Shown here: piece by piece, positions 34,815-43,714 of the stretch
Layout of the letters: every line of letters begins with the position of its first letter
How positions within the stretch are numbered: the first letter of the stretch is position 1
Assembly (NCBI GenBank): GCA_051881635.1
Contig: JBJEQG010000107.1
Coordinates: 1-50,580 of the forward strand
Origin: JBJEQG01 sp051881635
Lineage (GTDB): Bacteria > Bacillota > Clostridia > Oscillospirales > Acutalibacteraceae
DNA: 50,580 bases
Direction of reading: 5' to 3'
Made by a program: the position numbers and the translations under genes
The notes under the pieces: generated by a model
The model's input: the letters and a program-made list of their open reading frames with translations, nothing else
Database searches by the model: none
What the model was told of the DNA's origin: nothing

Positions 34815-35870
34815 TTACCAAATGCCGATAACTTTTTGCATAAACAGGCTGACAACGGTAATTGCAATCCAACAGCAAAGTCCCATAATAATCGGTTTTC
34901 CGCCGGTCTTAACCAACTTGACAATATTTGTATTTAAACCGATTGCTGCCATAGCCATAATGATAAGAAACTTGCTCAGTTCTTTAAACGGGGAGAAAAA
35001 TGCGGACGGTACACCGCAATTTGTGGCAACTGTGGTGATAACAGAGGCTAATATGAAAAACAGAATAAAGAAAGGGAAAATCTTTTTAAGACTGATTTTT
35101 TGTGTAGTTGTATTACTTTGACCATTGTTTTTTGCTGCCTTTTTGGATTTAATGGTTCTGAAAAATGCCAAAACAAGGGTAATCGGAATAATTGCTAATG
35201 TGCGTGTCAGCTTTACAATAGTTGCATTATCAAGCGTATTGCTCCCGTGAATACCGTCCCATGCGGAAGCGGCTGCGGTTACGGAAGAAGTGTCATTGAC
35301 CGCTGTTCCGGCAAATAAACCAAAACCTTCATTGGAAAGCCCCAACAAACTACCCAAAGTCGGAAAAATCAATGCAGCAATAATATTAAACAGAAAGATA
35401 ACGGAAATGGATTGGGCAATTTCCTCGTCATCAGCATCAATTACGGGGGCGGTTGCGGCAATCGCAGAACCGCCGCAGATACTTGACCCCACACCGACAA
35501 GCGTGGAAATTTTGGACGGAACTTTCATGATTTTATGCAACAGAAAAGCGACAACCAAAGAAACCGTAATGGTTGAGATAATAACGGGCAAAGATTGTCC
35601 TCCCGTTTGAAGTACGGTGGTTAGATTAAGTCCAAATCCCAAAAGAACAACGGCATACTGTAAAATTTTTTTTGAAGTAAAGGTAATGCCGTCTTGCAGT
35701 TTCTCCTTTTTCCTTATAAAAAGCGTTAAAATCATGCCGATTAAAATGGCAAAAACAGGGCCGCCGACAACAGGCAGTAATTTTCCGAAAAACCATGAGG
35801 GTATTGCAATCGCCAAGCATAAAAGCAATCCCCAAGTGTTCTTCGTAAAAAAGTTTTTTATTGCGTTCAT
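34815..35870 (-). CDS. YeiH-family putative sulfate exporter
   Basis: Polytopic membrane protein of the UPF0324/YeiH family, 351 residues from ATG 35870 (MNAIKNFFTKNTWGLLLCLAIAIPSWFFGK); the frame upstream overlaps the preceding gene and is ignored. About ten membrane helices. Family motifs: PVVGGPVFAILIGM, LLGFGLNLTTVLQTG, GVGSSICGGSAIAATAPVIDADDEEIAQSISVIFLFNI and FGLFAGTAVNDTSSVTAA. The function of this family is mostly inferred (anion/sulfonate export). It lies 19 bases after a homocysteine-methyltransferase-like gene, suggesting a sulfur-metabolism link. Confidence 0.9.
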   Translation of the reverse strand: MNAIKNFFTKNTWGLLLCLAIAIPSWFFGKLLPVVGGPVFAILIGMILTLFIRKKEKLQDGITFTSKKILQYAVVLLGFGLNLTTVLQTGGQSLPVIISTITVSLVVAFLLHKIMKVPSKISTLVGVGSSICGGSAIAATAPVIDADDEEIAQSISVIFLFNIIAALIFPTLGSLLGLSNEGFGLFAGTAVNDTSSVTAAASAWDGIHGSNTLDNATIVKLTRTLAIIPITLVLAFFRTIKSKKAAKNNGQSNTTTQKISLKKIFPFFILFFILASVITTVATNCGVPSAFFSPFKELSKFLIIMAMAAIGLNTNIVKLVKTGGKPIIMGLCCWIAITVVSLFMQKVIGIW

Positions 35871-35889
35871 ATTTGTTTCCCTTTCTTCA

Positions 35890-37068
35890 CTAATATAAAA
35901 TACCTCCGTATTTTCGTACAACATGAAGCAAGTCGCCTTCATCAATATCGCAGTTTTTGTCTACAACCAGACGCCCCTGAAAACACCGCAAAGCCGTTTT
36001 TAAAACCGTAATATTATTAGTATGCACCATAATTGGCATAGTAGCAAAACCGCCGTATTCGGCAAGTAAAATGGCATCATCTGGCGTATTGAGATAAATG
36101 AAAATCATATTGCCGTCACTGTTTTCCTCAATTTCAATGAGTTTTTCTTCCATATTGCCGTCGCACAAGATTGGCTCGGTCAATTCTATATCATCAGGTA
36201 AAAAGAACATTTCTCTTTCAACGGCTGCAAATTCGCCGGAAACATCGGTGTCGGCAAAGCAAAATTCTTCTTTGCCTATGTTTTCTGTAAGCTGTTTTGT
36301 CAAATCAGTATGACAGCCCGTCAAAACAACACCAACACCACGATGTACGGCTGAACGGACACGCTCTATGTTTGTTTGTTCCGTACAGGATAAAAGCAAA
36401 GGTATTGTACGACAGGTTTCGGCTTTTTTAAAGAGTAAACGATTGCTTTTGGCGTTTTCGTCATAAAGTCCCAGTGACATTGTGCCGAGAGCCTGTGCTG
36501 TAACCAATGCGGGGAAAAATGCCGTACCGTTTGCCGTTTCCCCGTCATCATTTGTTTCCAAAAGGGTCAGTGAAGGAATGGAAAGACTGTGACACGCCAA
36601 AAGTGCGGCACGAATATCCGCTAAGGAATTTTGTCGGTCAATCAGAATAAAATCAGCCCCTGCATCACGCAATAAACGGATATGCCGAAAGTAGATATTA
36701 CAGATTTCCTCAAAAGATGTATCTCCATAGGGGCGGAGTGTCAAGTCTGTTGGCGGTACACAACCGCCAACCGCAATATTTTCCCCAACCGCCGCTCTTG
36801 TCAGTTCGATAAGGCGTGCGTACAAATTTTCACAAACTTCCTCAATATCAGGAAAAAGTGTTTCCAACTGTGCATAGGACATCGAAAAAGTAGGAGCTAA
36901 AACCGCCTTTGCTCCATTCTGAACATGAGTTTTTAAAGATAACTGAAATTCAGTGGGATTGGATATAAGAAATTGTTCTGCCTGAAAAGGAGATTGCTTA
37001 AACGGTGTATAATCAAATATACAGGAAGAACCGCCGATGACAAGCGGAAATAGAAAGTCGAAATCCAT
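35890..37068 (-). CDS. Homocysteine S-methyltransferase-like protein with degenerate zinc site
   Basis: About 392 residues. The N-terminal two-thirds follows the homocysteine S-methyltransferase barrel: PLVIGGSSCIFDYTPF, NGAKAVLAPTFSMSY (compare GADIIxTNTF), AVGGCVPPTDLTLRPYGD, ADFILIDRQNSLADIRAAL and SLTLLETNDDG. The zinc-binding segment, normally GGCCGT, reads VVLTGCHTDLTKQL, so one of the paired cysteines is missing; an upstream Cys (LLLSCTEQ) remains. Activity as a methyltransferase is therefore doubtful. The C-terminal ~130 residues (FCADTD onward) are unassigned. Start is uncertain: ATG 37068 (MDFDFLFPL) fits the fold better than GTG 37095, but neither has a clear ribosome binding site. 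Confidence 0.7.
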   Translation of the reverse strand: MDFDFLFPLVIGGSSCIFDYTPFKQSPFQAEQFLISNPTEFQLSLKTHVQNGAKAVLAPTFSMSYAQLETLFPDIEEVCENLYARLIELTRAAVGENIAVGGCVPPTDLTLRPYGDTSFEEICNIYFRHIRLLRDAGADFILIDRQNSLADIRAALLACHSLSIPSLTLLETNDDGETANGTAFFPALVTAQALGTMSLGLYDENAKSNRLLFKKAETCRTIPLLLSCTEQTNIERVRSAVHRGVGVVLTGCHTDLTKQLTENIGKEEFCFADTDVSGEFAAVEREMFFLPDDIELTEPILCDGNMEEKLIEIEENSDGNMIFIYLNTPDDAILLAEYGGFATMPIMVHTNNITVLKTALRCFQGRLVVDKNCDIDEGDLLHVVRKYGGILY

Positions 37069-37100
37069 AAGATAGATTGCCCCATTCTCTGTCACTTAAA

Positions 37101-37141
37101 CAACATCAATGTTGATTGTTATTTTTTTATCGCCTATTATA
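37101..37141 (-). promoter_or_regulatory. Promoter and dyad upstream of the methyltransferase-like gene
   Basis: On the minus strand TATAAT (37141-37136) with TG at the extended -10 position lies just after the argS stop. Downstream, near the expected start of transcription, is the palindrome CAACATCAATGTTG (37101-37114), a possible operator. No convincing -35 is seen. Confidence 0.5.
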
Positions 37142-37150
37142 ACAATCGGT

Positions 37151-38839
37151 TTACATAACTTCGGGAGCGTCAATTTTGAACAGCTCCAATACATTTCTGA
37201 TAACGGTGCGTGTGGCTGTGCAAAGGGCTAAACGAGCCTGCATTAAGGACTCGTCTTCACCTTTAACACGACAGGCATTATAGAATTTATGGAACAGTGT
37301 GGCTGTATCCATAACATAACGAATCATGCGGGATGGGTCATAGTCTTTTGCGGAGGCGATAATTTCACCTGTCATTGTCGAGAGTTTATAAATTAACTCC
37401 AATTCTTCGGGAGCGGTCAACAGTGATAATTCCTCAGCGGTACACGCTCTTTGTTCGATACCTGCATCCTGCAAACCCTTTATAATATTGCAAATTCTTG
37501 CATGGGCATACTGTACATAGTAAACGGGATTTTGAGCGGATTTTTCAATTGCCAAATCCAAATCAAAATCGAAATGGCTGTTTGCCTCACGCATATTGAA
37601 GAAAAATCTTGCGGCATCAATCGGGACTTCTTCAAGAAGTGTGACTAATGTAATTGCCTTTCCGCTTCTTTTGGACATCTTTACTTCCACACCGTCACGC
37701 ACAACACGAACCATTTGCATTAAAACAACATCAAGGCGTGAAGCATCAACGCCAAGTGCGGTCAAAGCGGCTTTCAGGCGTGGAACATAGCCATGGTGGT
37801 CTGCACCCAAAATATCAATCGCTTTATCGAAATTACGGGTGACAAGTTTATTGTAATGATAAGCAATATCGGGAACAACATAGGTTGGGATACCGTTGGA
37901 ACGCACAAGAACGAAGTCCTTATCCGCACCGAAATCGGACGCTTTAAACCAAAGAGCATCTTCCTTTTCATAGGTACAGCCTGTTGCTTTCAAACGCTCT
38001 ATAATATCCTTAACCGCACCGCTTTGGTGGAGAGTGCTTTCACGATACCATGTATCATATTTGACACGATAGGTCAGCAAGTCAGCTTCAAGCTGTGCAA
38101 TATTCAGCGGCAAAGCGTAGGAAACCAAAGCATCACGGCGTTCTTTGGCATTACAGTTGACATAAGCGTCACCATGGATTTCCGCAAATTTTTTGGCATG
38201 AGCGGTAATATCTGCACCATGGTAAGCGTCCTCAGGCATTTCAATGCCCTCTTTATAAAGTTGGAGATAACGAACCTCCAAAGAAGTGGCGAACTTTTCA
38301 ATTTGGTTGCCGGCATCGTTGACATAAAATTCTCTGGATGTATGATAACCGGCGGCAGAGAGAACACTTGCGAGGGCATCGCCCAAAGCACCGCCTCTGG
38401 CGTTTCCGATATGCATTGGACCTGTCGGGTTGGCGGAAACAAATTCAACTAATACGCTTTTTCTGCCCCCGAAATCGGAGTGACCGTAAGTGTTGCCCTT
38501 TTGTTCTATTTCATTGATAACGGCGGTGTAGTAGCTTTTGTCATAAAAGAAGTTCATAAAGCCCGGACCGGCAATCTCACAGCGTGAGAGCATTGTTCCC
38601 TCTAATTCAAGGTGTGCGGCAATGGTTTCCGCAATCTTGCGGGGAGCGGATTTAAAGGCACGAGCCGATACCATAGCAACATTGGACGCCAAATCACCAT
38701 GACTGCGGTCAGCAGGCGTTTCAATATTGAAATCGGGCAACGGTTCGTTCGGCAAAGAACCGTTGGCAACGGAACGGCCGATAGCATCTAATAAAGCGGT
38801 TCTTAAATTTTTAACGGTATTAAAAGCGGTTTCGGACAT
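37151..38839 (-). CDS. argS: Arginyl-tRNA synthetase
   Basis: Class I aminoacyl-tRNA synthetase, 562 residues. N-terminal tRNA D-loop-binding domain (about 1-110), catalytic HIGH motif as SANPTGPMHIGNARGGALGDALA (about 130-150), the arginine-binding region YVNDAGNQIEKFA, KMSKS motif as VKMSKRSGKAITL (about 375), and the DALR anticodon-binding domain at the C terminus (ending LLFKIDAPEVM-like). ATG is preceded by GAGGAGGTT. It begins one base after the ywiB-like gene. I found no T-box leader for it; it is internal in the ddl-murI-ywiB-argS run. Confidence 0.97.
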   Translation of the reverse strand: MSETAFNTVKNLRTALLDAIGRSVANGSLPNEPLPDFNIETPADRSHGDLASNVAMVSARAFKSAPRKIAETIAAHLELEGTMLSRCEIAGPGFMNFFYDKSYYTAVINEIEQKGNTYGHSDFGGRKSVLVEFVSANPTGPMHIGNARGGALGDALASVLSAAGYHTSREFYVNDAGNQIEKFATSLEVRYLQLYKEGIEMPEDAYHGADITAHAKKFAEIHGDAYVNCNAKERRDALVSYALPLNIAQLEADLLTYRVKYDTWYRESTLHQSGAVKDIIERLKATGCTYEKEDALWFKASDFGADKDFVLVRSNGIPTYVVPDIAYHYNKLVTRNFDKAIDILGADHHGYVPRLKAALTALGVDASRLDVVLMQMVRVVRDGVEVKMSKRSGKAITLVTLLEEVPIDAARFFFNMREANSHFDFDLDLAIEKSAQNPVYYVQYAHARICNIIKGLQDAGIEQRACTAEELSLLTAPEELELIYKLSTMTGEIIASAKDYDPSRMIRYVMDTATLFHKFYNACRVKGEDESLMQARLALCTATRTVIRNVLELFKIDAPEVM

Positions 38840-38840
38840 T

Positions 38841-39269
38841 TTAGTGAACCTCCTCTAATTTGAGTGATAATCTGTTTTTGCTGATTAACTCAGAATCAAC
38901 ATCTAAATTATAAGCGACATCTAAAGTGCCGCCTTTTTCGTCAAGCTGAATATTGACATCTTCCGTAAATACGCCTAAAAACAATGTGCCATAGGGCGTT
39001 TTGTAATCGCAGTGGTGACGCACACCTTTTTCCAAAATAAGGTTATGGTAAACATCGCCGCCTTTAATAACCGTGACAACATTGTTTGAGTCAACCTTGA
39101 CTGTGGTGCGGAACGGTTGGTCGGGGTTTTGTTCATTATATTCTTTATAAGAAATATAGCGTGTGCCGTTTTTCATAACATAAGCTGCACGGGTTTGCAG
39201 TTCAACCTTGTCAGGTTCTTCGCCTGTGTATTGTGTGCCGCAGACGCTCAAAATATAGTTCTCTTCCAT
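38841..39269 (-). CDS. DUF1934 / YwiB-family protein
   Basis: A 142-residue beta-barrel-like protein of the YwiB (DUF1934) family, known mainly from Firmicutes where it lies next to argS, exactly as here. Typical features: an N-terminal strand (YILSVCGTQYTGEEPDKVELQTRAAYVMKNGTRYISYKEY), IKGGDVYHNLILEKGVRHHCDYKTPYGTLFLGVFT, and the alternating strands near the C terminus (LDVAYNLDVDSELISKNRLSLKLEEV). Function unknown; the calycin-like fold suggests ligand binding. Eleven bases after murI, one base before argS. Confidence 0.88.
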   Translation of the reverse strand: MEENYILSVCGTQYTGEEPDKVELQTRAAYVMKNGTRYISYKEYNEQNPDQPFRTTVKVDSNNVVTVIKGGDVYHNLILEKGVRHHCDYKTPYGTLFLGVFTEDVNIQLDEKGGTLDVAYNLDVDSELISKNRLSLKLEEVH

Positions 39270-39280
39270 AGCTTTCTTCC

Positions 39281-40099
39281 TTATTCCTCAAATTGTTCAA
39301 TATCCACATGGGTGACAGTATGGTTCATGTTGCGTCCAAGAAAAATTCCCGCCAAATTGGAAAAGTTTTCTATGGTGTCGCTGACATAGTAAGAGGCTGT
39401 GCCTCTTTGACCGCTGAGATTTAAAAGCTGGTGACGGTTCAGCATTGTAGCAGCATAAAGTGCCGTTTCACGCCCTGAATCGATTAAACGCACTCTTTCA
39501 CCGACAAATTGGGAAATTGCCTGTGCTAAAATCGGATAATGCGTACAGCCTAAAATAAGGGTGTCAATCCCTGTTTCTTTCATGGGTGCAAGATAGCGTT
39601 CAACAACAAGTTGGACAATCGGGTCACTTGGAGAGGTCAAGCCGTTCTCAACAAGCGGTACAAACAGGGGACAGTCTTTCTGATAAACGGAAATATGACT
39701 GTCAAGTTTTTCGATTTCTCTTTTATAAGCACCACTTGCAATCGTTGCCGAAGTACCGATAACACCGATTTTGCCGTTGTGCGTGGAAGAAACGGCGGCG
39801 GCAGCGGTCGGTGCGACAACACCTGTAAATGGAACAGGCAATTTTTCGCCCAAATCGGCAACAACGGAGCTGACAGTTCCACAGGCGGCAATAATCATTT
39901 TTACATTTTGTGTAAGCAAAAAAGAGGCATCTTGCAGGGCATATTTTTTTATTGTTTTCTGACTGCGGTTACCGTAAGGAACACGCCCTGTATCACCAAA
40001 ATAAATAACATTTTCCTGAGGTAAAACATTCAAAAGTTCTTTGACGGCGGTTAATCCGCCCAAACCTGAGTCAAAAACACCAATCGCTTTTTCAGACAT
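39281..40099 (-). CDS. murI: Glutamate racemase
   Basis: Cofactor-independent racemase that makes D-glutamate for peptidoglycan. 272 residues from ATG 40099 (MSEKAIGVFDSGLGGLTA); the TTG upstream is ignored. Catalytic cysteines are seen in IAACGTVSS (first) and LILGCTHYPIL (second), with FGDTGRVPYGNRS and GVVAPTAAAA between. It overlaps the end of ddl by 8 bases, so D-Glu and D-Ala-D-Ala supply are translationally linked. Confidence 0.96.
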   Translation of the reverse strand: MSEKAIGVFDSGLGGLTAVKELLNVLPQENVIYFGDTGRVPYGNRSQKTIKKYALQDASFLLTQNVKMIIAACGTVSSVVADLGEKLPVPFTGVVAPTAAAAVSSTHNGKIGVIGTSATIASGAYKREIEKLDSHISVYQKDCPLFVPLVENGLTSPSDPIVQLVVERYLAPMKETGIDTLILGCTHYPILAQAISQFVGERVRLIDSGRETALYAATMLNRHQLLNLSGQRGTASYYVSDTIENFSNLAGIFLGRNMNHTVTHVDIEQFEE

Positions 40100-41171
40100 G
40101 ATTTTCAAACCTCTCAAATGCGTAATCTATCAACTTTTCGATTAAATCCGAACCTTTCAGACCATAAGCCGCCATAAGTTTCGGATACATACTGATTGAA
40201 GTAAATCCGGGCAAGGTGTTGATTTCGTTCAACAAGACTCTGCCGTCATCGGTAACAAAGAAATCAACTCGGGAAAGACCGGTACAGCCGATAGCTTTAT
40301 AAGCTCTGATTGCCGTTGTACGCACTTTTTCCGCAAGTTCTTCGGAAATGCGGGCGGGAATAAACAGCAAAGAGGCGTCATTTTGATATTTTGCCTCGTA
40401 ATCGTAAAATTCATTGGCGGGAGCAATTTCTCCCGGAACGGCGGCAATCGGGTGGTCGTTGCCCATGACGGCACATTCAACCTCTTTACCGACAATAGTT
40501 TCTTCAAAAAGAATACGGTCGTCCTCACGCATGGCAATTTCAATCGCTTTTTTCAGTTCCTCACGGTTGTTCGCCTTTGTAACGCCTACGGAAGAACCGG
40601 CATTTGATGGTTTGACAAAAATCGGATAAGCAGGCAATGCCTTTTCTACTTTATCCAAACTGTTTTGTTGATTTTGACGGTACTCATAAGCGTACAGCCA
40701 TGTAAAAGCCGCCTGTTCGATTCTCTCATGTTCAAAAATAATATTGCTGACGATTTTATCCATACAATCGGCAGATGCCAAAACATCACAGCCGACAAAC
40801 GGAATACCAGCTAAACGGAACAGTCCCTGAACCGTACCGTCCTCACCATACTTGCCGTGTAAAACGGGAAATGCAACATCAATCGGAATAATCTCGGCTT
40901 TCTCACCGTCCAATACGACAATACCCTTGACAGAAGTATCGGGAGATATAAAAGCCACACGATTTTCGGGGTTGTTTTCCCATGCACCACTGCGTATATC
41001 ATCAAGACTGCCGTTATAAAGATACCATCGTCCCTGTTTAGTGATACCGATACGGATAACCTCATATTTGTCAGACGGAATATGATCTATGACATAAGAG
41101 GCGGAAACTCTCGAAACTTCATGTTCGGAGGACGCACCGCCAAAGAGTACGGCAATATGCTTTTTTGCCAT
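40092..41171 (-). CDS. ddl: D-alanine--D-alanine ligase
   Basis: ATP-grasp enzyme that joins two D-alanines for the peptidoglycan stem. 359 residues from ATG 41171 (MAKKHIAVLFGGASSEHEVS) preceded by GAGGTG. Motifs: SSEHEVSRVSA, VLHGKYGEDGTVQGLFRLAGIPFVGCDVLASADCMDK, KPSNAGSSVGVTKA, CTGLSRVDFFVTDDGRVLLNEINTLPGFT. The residue context EDGTVQGLF (rather than EDGAIQGL) and the length lie within the Ddl range; a D-Ala-D-Lac or D-Ala-D-Ser ligase cannot be formally excluded, but the placement with murI argues for the housekeeping enzyme. Confidence 0.93.
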   Translation of the reverse strand: MAKKHIAVLFGGASSEHEVSRVSASYVIDHIPSDKYEVIRIGITKQGRWYLYNGSLDDIRSGAWENNPENRVAFISPDTSVKGIVVLDGEKAEIIPIDVAFPVLHGKYGEDGTVQGLFRLAGIPFVGCDVLASADCMDKIVSNIIFEHERIEQAAFTWLYAYEYRQNQQNSLDKVEKALPAYPIFVKPSNAGSSVGVTKANNREELKKAIEIAMREDDRILFEETIVGKEVECAVMGNDHPIAAVPGEIAPANEFYDYEAKYQNDASLLFIPARISEELAEKVRTTAIRAYKAIGCTGLSRVDFFVTDDGRVLLNEINTLPGFTSISMYPKLMAAYGLKGSDLIEKLIDYAFERFENHV

Positions 41172-41240
41172 AATCCAACACCTCATTTATATGATTTTGA
41201 ACGGGAAAAACACCCGTTAGTTGACTCAATCCATTTTATT

Positions 41241-41269
41241 ATAATAACATATATGTCGAAAAGGTGCAA
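41241..41269 (-). promoter_or_regulatory. Promoter of the ddl-murI-ywiB-argS operon
   Basis: Minus strand: TTGCAC (41269-41264), 17-base spacer, TATTAT (41246-41241). The leader to ddl is about 65 bases and contains a short ACGGG/CCCGT hairpin at about 41201-41219. The divergent gap 41172-41553 otherwise holds only the promoter and leader of the NlpC gene. Confidence 0.6.
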
Positions 41270-41381
41270 ATGTTATTTACTCAAAAAAAGACTTTGGGGG
41301 TAGAACATAATTTAGGTTTTTCGGGGGTTTTGTGCAATTTGCCGAATATTTCCGTTTGACGGCTCTATCTTATAAAAAGGG

Positions 41382-41410
41382 TTGATTTTTTTTTGGTAAA
41401 GTGGTATGAT
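41382..41410 (+). promoter_or_regulatory. Promoter of the NlpC/P60 gene
   Basis: TTGATT (41382-41387), 17-base spacer, TATGAT (41405-41410) with TG at the extended -10 position. The leader to the start at 41554 is about 137 bases. Within it AATTTGGAT (near 41437-41446) can pair with ATCCAAATT (near 41507-41515), so a long-range stem is possible. I see no known riboswitch consensus. Confidence 0.6.
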
Positions 41411-41553
41411 TAAAAGCAAATAGTAACAAGTTTGAAATAATTTGGATTTGATTTTGTTATTCTTCGTAACTTTTGTTTCTTTCTTTTTCCCTTGTGGAAT
41501 TTTTATATCCAAATTGTACAAAAAGTAAAGTCGGAAAGGAGTTTTATGACTTT

Positions 41554-43572
41554 ATGAGAAAATTGATTAGAAAACTCGTTGCGGTTGCTATGGCTGTTTC
41601 CATGTCAACAATGGTTATGATTAACGGCGTGACAATGGCATTTGCCGAAAGCAGCACAGGCGTGGGACTTTGTGCTCATGTTATGAAGGCTTATAATGAA
41701 GATTGGCAGTATGTTTGGGGCGGCACAACACCCGGTGCGGTTGACTGCTCCGGTTTGATTTGGTCCTACAACGGTGTCGGTGGTATCCGTACGGATATGC
41801 TCGGTGCGTCTGATGAATGGGGCTATGTCAGCAACGGTATCCCGAATATTCATGGTTTGGGTTTGCATCAGCCCGGTCATGTTGGCGTTTATATCGGTTC
41901 AGGTATGGCAGTTGATGCCCGTGATGAAAATTCGGACATCGTTCTCCAAAGCGTTTATAACAAATCATGGGTTGAATGGTTTAAAATTGACGGCGTATCT
42001 TATCCAACAAACGGTTGGGTACTGTTCAACGGTCAGTCTTTCTACTATGAAAATGGTGAGTACCTTGTAAATACAACCCGTACATTGGACGGTGTTACAT
42101 ATACATTCGCTTCAAGCGGTGCATCAAATATCGCTCCGCCGGACAGTGCTTATGCCGCAACGGATTATTCAACGGCAACAGCACCTCAACCGCCCTCAAA
42201 TACAGAGGAAACCGTTTCTAAGGTTGAAACATCAACACCAGAAGTTTCAAAAGAAGAAGTTTCTAAGCCGGAACCTTCAAAAATAGAAGTTCCACAGGAA
42301 GAACCGTCACAGGTTGACAATGTTATTCCGGAGCCTGTACAGGAAACTTCCGAAGTGGAAAGCCAGCCGGTTATCGAGGAAAGCGAACCCGAAGCAAATG
42401 TTGAAGAAAACCCAACAATCGCAGTTTACGGCGATGAAAACGAAAATGTTTTAACAATTCAAAAGCGTTTGGCTTATTTGGGTTATTTGAATGCCGATGA
42501 CAGCACAACAGGTTACTTTGGTAATAATACATATGAAGCAGTTGCTGCTTTCCAAACAAATTCAAAGTTAGATGTTACAGGTATTGTAGACGGCAACACT
42601 TATAATGCTTTGATGTCAAACGATGCCGTAACAGGCTATAAGACTTTGAGTGTCGGAGATTATGATGACGGTGTGACTGCTCCGATTACACGCCTGCAAG
42701 CACGATTGGCTGAATTGGGTTATTATACCGATGAAGTTACGGGTGTTTACGGTAAAGCAACAGAATGTGCCGTAAAGCTGTTCCAAACAGAGGCGGGACT
42801 TCGTGTTTCGGGTGAGGCTGACAGCAGAACCCAAACATCTTTGTATAGAGAAAGTGCCGTTCGTAATCCTAATGTCGGCTCTATAACATACGGTATGCAG
42901 AGTGCATTGGTTACACAGGTTCAGGCACGCTTGATTGAATTGAGATATTATATCGGTACACCGAGCGAGGTTTTTGATGACGAAACATTGACAGCAGTTA
43001 ATGCTTTCCAGGTTGTCGCAGGTTATGAACCCTCAGAAACTTTGACTGCCGAGCAAATTGAGCTTTTAAATTCCGACGATGCACCTAAAAGCGAAAATTA
43101 TAATCTTTTGGCAGTCGGTTATTCAGGTGATGATGTTGCCGACTTACAGTATAAGCTGACGACAATCAACTATTATGACGGTCCAAGCACAAGCGTTTAT
43201 ACGAATGATATGGAAGATGCTGTAAAGCTTTTCCAGGCAGACAGCGGTTTGGAAATTACAGGCGTTGTTGACGAAAGCACAAGAAATGCGATTGACACGG
43301 AAGCGTCCAGACAAAATTCCGAAATTGGTCAAAAAGCAATCCTGAATACGGCAAAAATTTCCGATGAAGCATTGGCAAGCGTTGCAGAGGCAAAAGTACA
43401 GGCAGTTCAGATGTCCACCTATACAACAAACAGTTCTTCTGCTATAAAAACCTTGATTACAACAGCAATTATTCTTTGTGCCGGTATTTTTATGACGGCT
43501 GTTTTCATGGTTGAAATTAAGAAGTATAACGCAAGAACACGCCAAAAAACACAGCATATCCGCAAGGCTTAA
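41554..43572 (+). CDS. Secreted NlpC/P60 endopeptidase with four peptidoglycan-binding domains and C-terminal anchor
   Basis: Cell-wall hydrolase, 672 residues from ATG 41554 (MRKLIRKLVAVAMAVSMSTMVM), preceded by GGAAAGGAG; an ATG at 41545 is out of frame. Signal peptide about 1-33. NlpC/P60 domain about 35-155 with nucleophile Cys65 (VDCSGLIWSYNG) and His109 (HQPGHVGVYIGSGMAVDA). A Pro/Glu/Ser/Val-rich linker about 205-285 follows (VSKPEPSKIEV-type repeats). Then four peptidoglycan-binding-1 repeats at about 290-590, each with an L..RL..LGY..D...G.F...T..AV..FQ pattern; the third is degenerate (QARLIELRYYIGT). A C-terminal helix (about 630-655) and basic tail anchor it in the membrane, which is unusual for secreted hydrolases of this kind. 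Confidence 0.9.
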   Translation: MRKLIRKLVAVAMAVSMSTMVMINGVTMAFAESSTGVGLCAHVMKAYNEDWQYVWGGTTPGAVDCSGLIWSYNGVGGIRTDMLGASDEWGYVSNGIPNIHGLGLHQPGHVGVYIGSGMAVDARDENSDIVLQSVYNKSWVEWFKIDGVSYPTNGWVLFNGQSFYYENGEYLVNTTRTLDGVTYTFASSGASNIAPPDSAYAATDYSTATAPQPPSNTEETVSKVETSTPEVSKEEVSKPEPSKIEVPQEEPSQVDNVIPEPVQETSEVESQPVIEESEPEANVEENPTIAVYGDENENVLTIQKRLAYLGYLNADDSTTGYFGNNTYEAVAAFQTNSKLDVTGIVDGNTYNALMSNDAVTGYKTLSVGDYDDGVTAPITRLQARLAELGYYTDEVTGVYGKATECAVKLFQTEAGLRVSGEADSRTQTSLYRESAVRNPNVGSITYGMQSALVTQVQARLIELRYYIGTPSEVFDDETLTAVNAFQVVAGYEPSETLTAEQIELLNSDDAPKSENYNLLAVGYSGDDVADLQYKLTTINYYDGPSTSVYTNDMEDAVKLFQADSGLEITGVVDESTRNAIDTEASRQNSEIGQKAILNTAKISDEALASVAEAKVQAVQMSTYTTNSSSAIKTLITTAIILCAGIFMTAVFMVEIKKYNARTRQKTQHIRKA

Positions 43573-43584
43573 TCTGAATTTGGT

Positions 43585-43621
43585 ACAGGTAATGGCAGAA
43601 ATGTCATTACCTGTTTTTTTT
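43585..43621 (+). terminator. Intrinsic terminator after the NlpC/P60 gene
   Basis: ACAGGTAATG (43585-43594) pairs perfectly with CATTACCTGT (43605-43614), ten-base loop, eight T. It lies just before the first of three shared promoter-like motifs. Confidence 0.88.
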
Positions 43622-43638
43622 GAAAATTTTTAAAAAAT

Positions 43639-43671
43639 GGCGTGGATAAAAAGATATATAATCGTATATAT
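43639..43671 (+). promoter_or_regulatory. Shared promoter-like motif, copy 1 (inhibitor lipoprotein)
   Basis: GCGTGGAT (43640-43647), then exactly 15 bases, then CGTATATAT (43663-43671). It lies 43 bases before the lipoprotein start and recurs at 44898 and 50282 with the same spacing. CGTA is typical of -10 elements of ECF sigma factors; the GCRTGGAT upstream box matches no sigma class I can name. Confidence 0.75.
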
Positions 43672-43714
43672 AACTGAAAACACAAAAAACAGGTACAAAA
43701 GGAGAAATATCATT

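Noticed and set aside
37101..37150. T-box leader for argS or the methyltransferase-like gene
   Set aside because: argS starts one base after ywiB, so it has no leader; the gap downstream of argS is too short and lacks the T-box sequence.
37793..38452. 219-residue open frame antisense to argS
   Set aside because: It lies wholly within the well-supported argS gene on the opposite strand, has no ribosome binding site and no recognisable motif; it is a shadow frame.
41417..41553. c-di-AMP (ydaO) riboswitch before the NlpC/P60 gene
   Set aside because: Such riboswitches often precede wall-hydrolase genes, but the leader is A/T-rich and lacks the conserved G-rich ydaO motifs.
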